Shown in pieces: positions 5,374 to 5,512 of a stretch of DNA of 5,512 bases (positions are counted from its first letter, which is position 1; each line of letters starts with the position of its first letter). The notes under the pieces were generated by a model. That model was not told where the DNA came from. It was given only the letters and a program-made list of their open reading frames with translations, and ran no database searches. The stretch comes from an uncultured Comamonadaceae bacterium (GTDB taxonomy: Bacteria > Pseudomonadota > Gammaproteobacteria > Burkholderiales > Burkholderiaceae), in the NCBI GenBank assembly GCA_946482115.1, contig CAMLQP010000200.1:1-5512 (forward strand), read 5' to 3'. The position numbers were made by a program, and so were the translations under genes.

Positions 5374-5512
5374 GCGCCGCGCCAGCGCGACACGCTCTCC
5401 ATGATCAGCACCGTGCACACCATCCACGTGCCGCCAAGCAGCCAGCCTGCCAGCACGTCGCTGGCGTAGTGCACGTGCAGCACCACGCGGCTCCAGCCGG
5501 TGGTGAAGATCA
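5349..5512 (-). CDS. PAP2-family membrane phosphatase, C-terminal end (partial)
   Basis: Reading leftward from the window edge, 53 residues run to a TGA at 5351-5349, beginning IFTTGWSRVVLHVHYASDVLAGW. This contains the third phosphatase signature of the PAP2 (phosphatidic acid phosphatase type 2) superfamily, SR-x5-H-x3-D. Its His is the catalytic nucleophile and its Asp completes the relay. A hydrophobic segment follows (VLAGWLLGGTWMVCTVLIM), consistent with the last membrane helix, then a short basic cytoplasmic tail ending ATRR. Family members dephosphorylate lipid phosphates or undecaprenyl pyrophosphate. The first two signatures lie outside the window, so the substrate class cannot be judged. 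It is convergent with the hydrolase, 22 bases apart, and probably unrelated to it in function. Confidence 0.85.
   Translation of the reverse strand, partial: IFTTGWSRVVLHVHYASDVLAGWLLGGTWMVCTVLIMESVSRWRGAAPPATRR

Noticed and set aside
4246..5469. A 407-residue plus-strand open frame overlapping the hydrolase and running into the PAP2 gene
   Set aside because: It is Ala/Arg-rich in a shifted frame, lacks domains, and would read through the antisense of a clear PAP2 motif.

Overview
This window looks like chromosome from a high-GC betaproteobacterium, most likely the Comamonadaceae (Acidovorax/Variovorax-like). The evidence is strong G/C bias at third codon positions, a Burkholderiales-type trimeric porin ending in phenylalanine, a Bug-family (TctC-like) periplasmic binding protein, and a urea ABC transporter gene of the UrtE type. 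The genus is inferred from gene families only.

Layout. Positions 1-158 hold the 3' end of urtE, the last ATPase gene of a urea ABC transporter, on the plus strand. Positions 159-277 are non-coding and contain three closely packed inverted repeats between convergent genes. Positions 278-1198 (minus) encode a LysR-type regulator. Positions 1199-1397 are the divergent control region. From 1398 to 5326 (plus) run three tightly packed genes: a general-type outer-membrane porin, a Bug/TctC-type periplasmic solute receptor that overlaps the porin by 11 bases, and a CocE/NonD-type serine hydrolase 13 bases further on. Positions 5349-5512 (minus) hold the 3' end of a PAP2-type membrane phosphatase, convergent with the hydrolase.

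How the genes may work together (inference). The regulator, porin, receptor and hydrolase resemble a compact catabolic unit. The porin would admit a small, probably acidic, ester or amide across the outer membrane. The Bug protein would capture or sense it in the periplasm. The hydrolase, which lacks a signal peptide, would cleave it in the cytoplasm, and the divergent LysR protein would switch the set on with substrate or product as inducer. The TctA/TctB membrane subunits are absent here, so inner-membrane transport must come from elsewhere, or the Bug protein acts as a sensor. The substrate cannot be read from the sequence.

No RNA genes, CRISPR arrays, insertion sequences or phage genes were seen. 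I found no strong evidence of a wholly new system. The best leads are the uncharacterised porin-receptor-hydrolase unit, the altered nucleophile elbow of the hydrolase, and a 21-base dyad in the regulator leader.
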